DNA of 29,181 bases from DASVLX01 sp035552275. GTDB lineage: Bacteria; Actinomycetota; Actinomycetes; Mycobacteriales; Pseudonocardiaceae. Numbering within the stretch: position 1 is the stretch's first letter; the number at the start of each line of letters is the position of its first letter. Below, one piece after another: positions 28,946-29,181 of the stretch. The position numbers and the translations under genes were made by a program. Location: positions 1-29,181 of the forward strand of contig DASZLR010000081.1 in assembly GCA_035552275.1 (NCBI GenBank), in the 5' to 3' direction. The notes under the pieces are model-generated. The model was given only the letters and a program-made list of their open reading frames with translations. It did not search any database and was not told the DNA's origin.

Positions 28946-29181
28946 TGGCGCTCCTCGGCGAAATCCGCATTCTGATGGACGTCATTCTCGACGTCGTTCT
29001 CGACATCGTTCTCATCGACGTTGTCATTGAAGTACAGCAGGGCGTTGACGATCGCGGCGGCGATGGCGGCACCGCCGCGCTCGGTCATCGTGCTCACCGA
29101 GGGCAGGCCGGCGGCGCGCAGGTCCGCCTTGGCCGCGACCGCGCCGACGAACCCGACCGGCACGCCGATCACCAGCGCCGG
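28942..29181 (-). CDS. cobH: Precorrin-8X / cobalt-precorrin-8 methylmutase, C-terminal part
   Basis: The frame is open from the window edge and gives 79 C-terminal residues. PALVIGVPVGFVGAVAAKAD is the conserved block of CobH/CbiC, followed by a TERGGAAIAAAIVNALLYF stretch equivalent to the family's RGG-A-A-NAL end. The enzyme moves a methyl group from C11 to C12 of the corrin precursor. The catalytic His lies outside the window. After the normal family end there is an unusual acidic tail of END(V) repeats. It is upstream of and overlaps cbiX, in the same operon. Confidence 0.9.
   Translation of the reverse strand, partial: PALVIGVPVGFVGAVAAKADLRAAGLPSVSTMTERGGAAIAAAIVNALLYFNDNVDENDVENDVENDVHQNADFAEERQ
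28978..29013 (-). repeat. 12-bp tandem repeat, 3 copies, coding for ENDV units
   Basis: Three consecutive 12-base units encode ENDV, with a partial NDV further upstream, in the C-terminal tail of the methylmutase gene. The units differ by single bases (GTC/ATC, ATT/GTT). Confidence 0.7.

Overview
The window is chromosomal DNA of a high-GC actinobacterium. GTG starts are frequent, GTGA/ATGA gene overlaps are common, infB carries a very long Gly/Pro-rich linker, and a mycobacterial-type LexA box lies next to a DUF222 (13E12) gene. Gene content (DUF1707, DUF4439, 13E12, actinobacterial rimP-nusA-ylxR-infB) fits a Pseudonocardiales-like genome. The order is an inference, not proven. No rRNA, tRNA, CRISPR array or insertion sequence was found.

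Left end (1-2460) is accessory and decayed. It holds the N-terminus of a DUF222/13E12 HNH-type protein behind a perfect SOS box, a TetR regulator, a SnoaL-like gene with a probable nonsense mutation, a VapBC-type toxin-antitoxin pair (AbrB-fold antitoxin, PIN toxin) with its own promoter, and a ~97-bp remnant that duplicates the 3' part of the neighbouring sugar kinase gene.

Positions 2460-10350 form a complete sugar uptake and catabolism locus. A leftward operon encodes isomerase, ABC ATPase, permease, binding lipoprotein and FGGY kinase. A divergent LacI repressor faces it. A consensus promoter (TTGACA, 17 bp, TACCGT) is followed directly by a perfect 20-bp palindrome, and a related degenerate site lies before lacI. 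The isomerase is of the L-fucose/L-arabinose isomerase type. With only an isomerase and a kinase, the product may be a pentulose 5-phosphate.

Positions 10347-12357 hold an FAD monooxygenase and a DUF1707 membrane protein. Positions 12385-18487 are the translation/transcription housekeeping cluster, leftward: rimP-nusA-ylxR-infB-ylxP-rbfA. It has a strong hairpin between infB and ylxP.

Positions 18682-21595 hold small exported or membrane proteins (Tat lipoprotein, DUF4439 ferritin-like protein, two single-span proteins) and a YjbQ-family enzyme. Next comes a DEAD-box RNA helicase behind a ~300-nt leader rich in inverted and 14-nt tandem repeats. A perfect 16-bp convergent hairpin separates it from a NatAB-like ABC exporter. 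Divergent to the exporter are an SPFH membrane protein and a ribbon-helix-helix protein.

The right end (26779-29181) is a cobalamin/siroheme segment, leftward: cobH/cbiC (partial), cbiX, and a fused precorrin-2 dehydrogenase/uroporphyrinogen-III methyltransferase.

A recurrent oddity is that many spacers and gene ends carry short perfect or near-perfect tandem repeats of 10-17 bp. Convergent gene pairs twice share the stop tetranucleotide CTAG.
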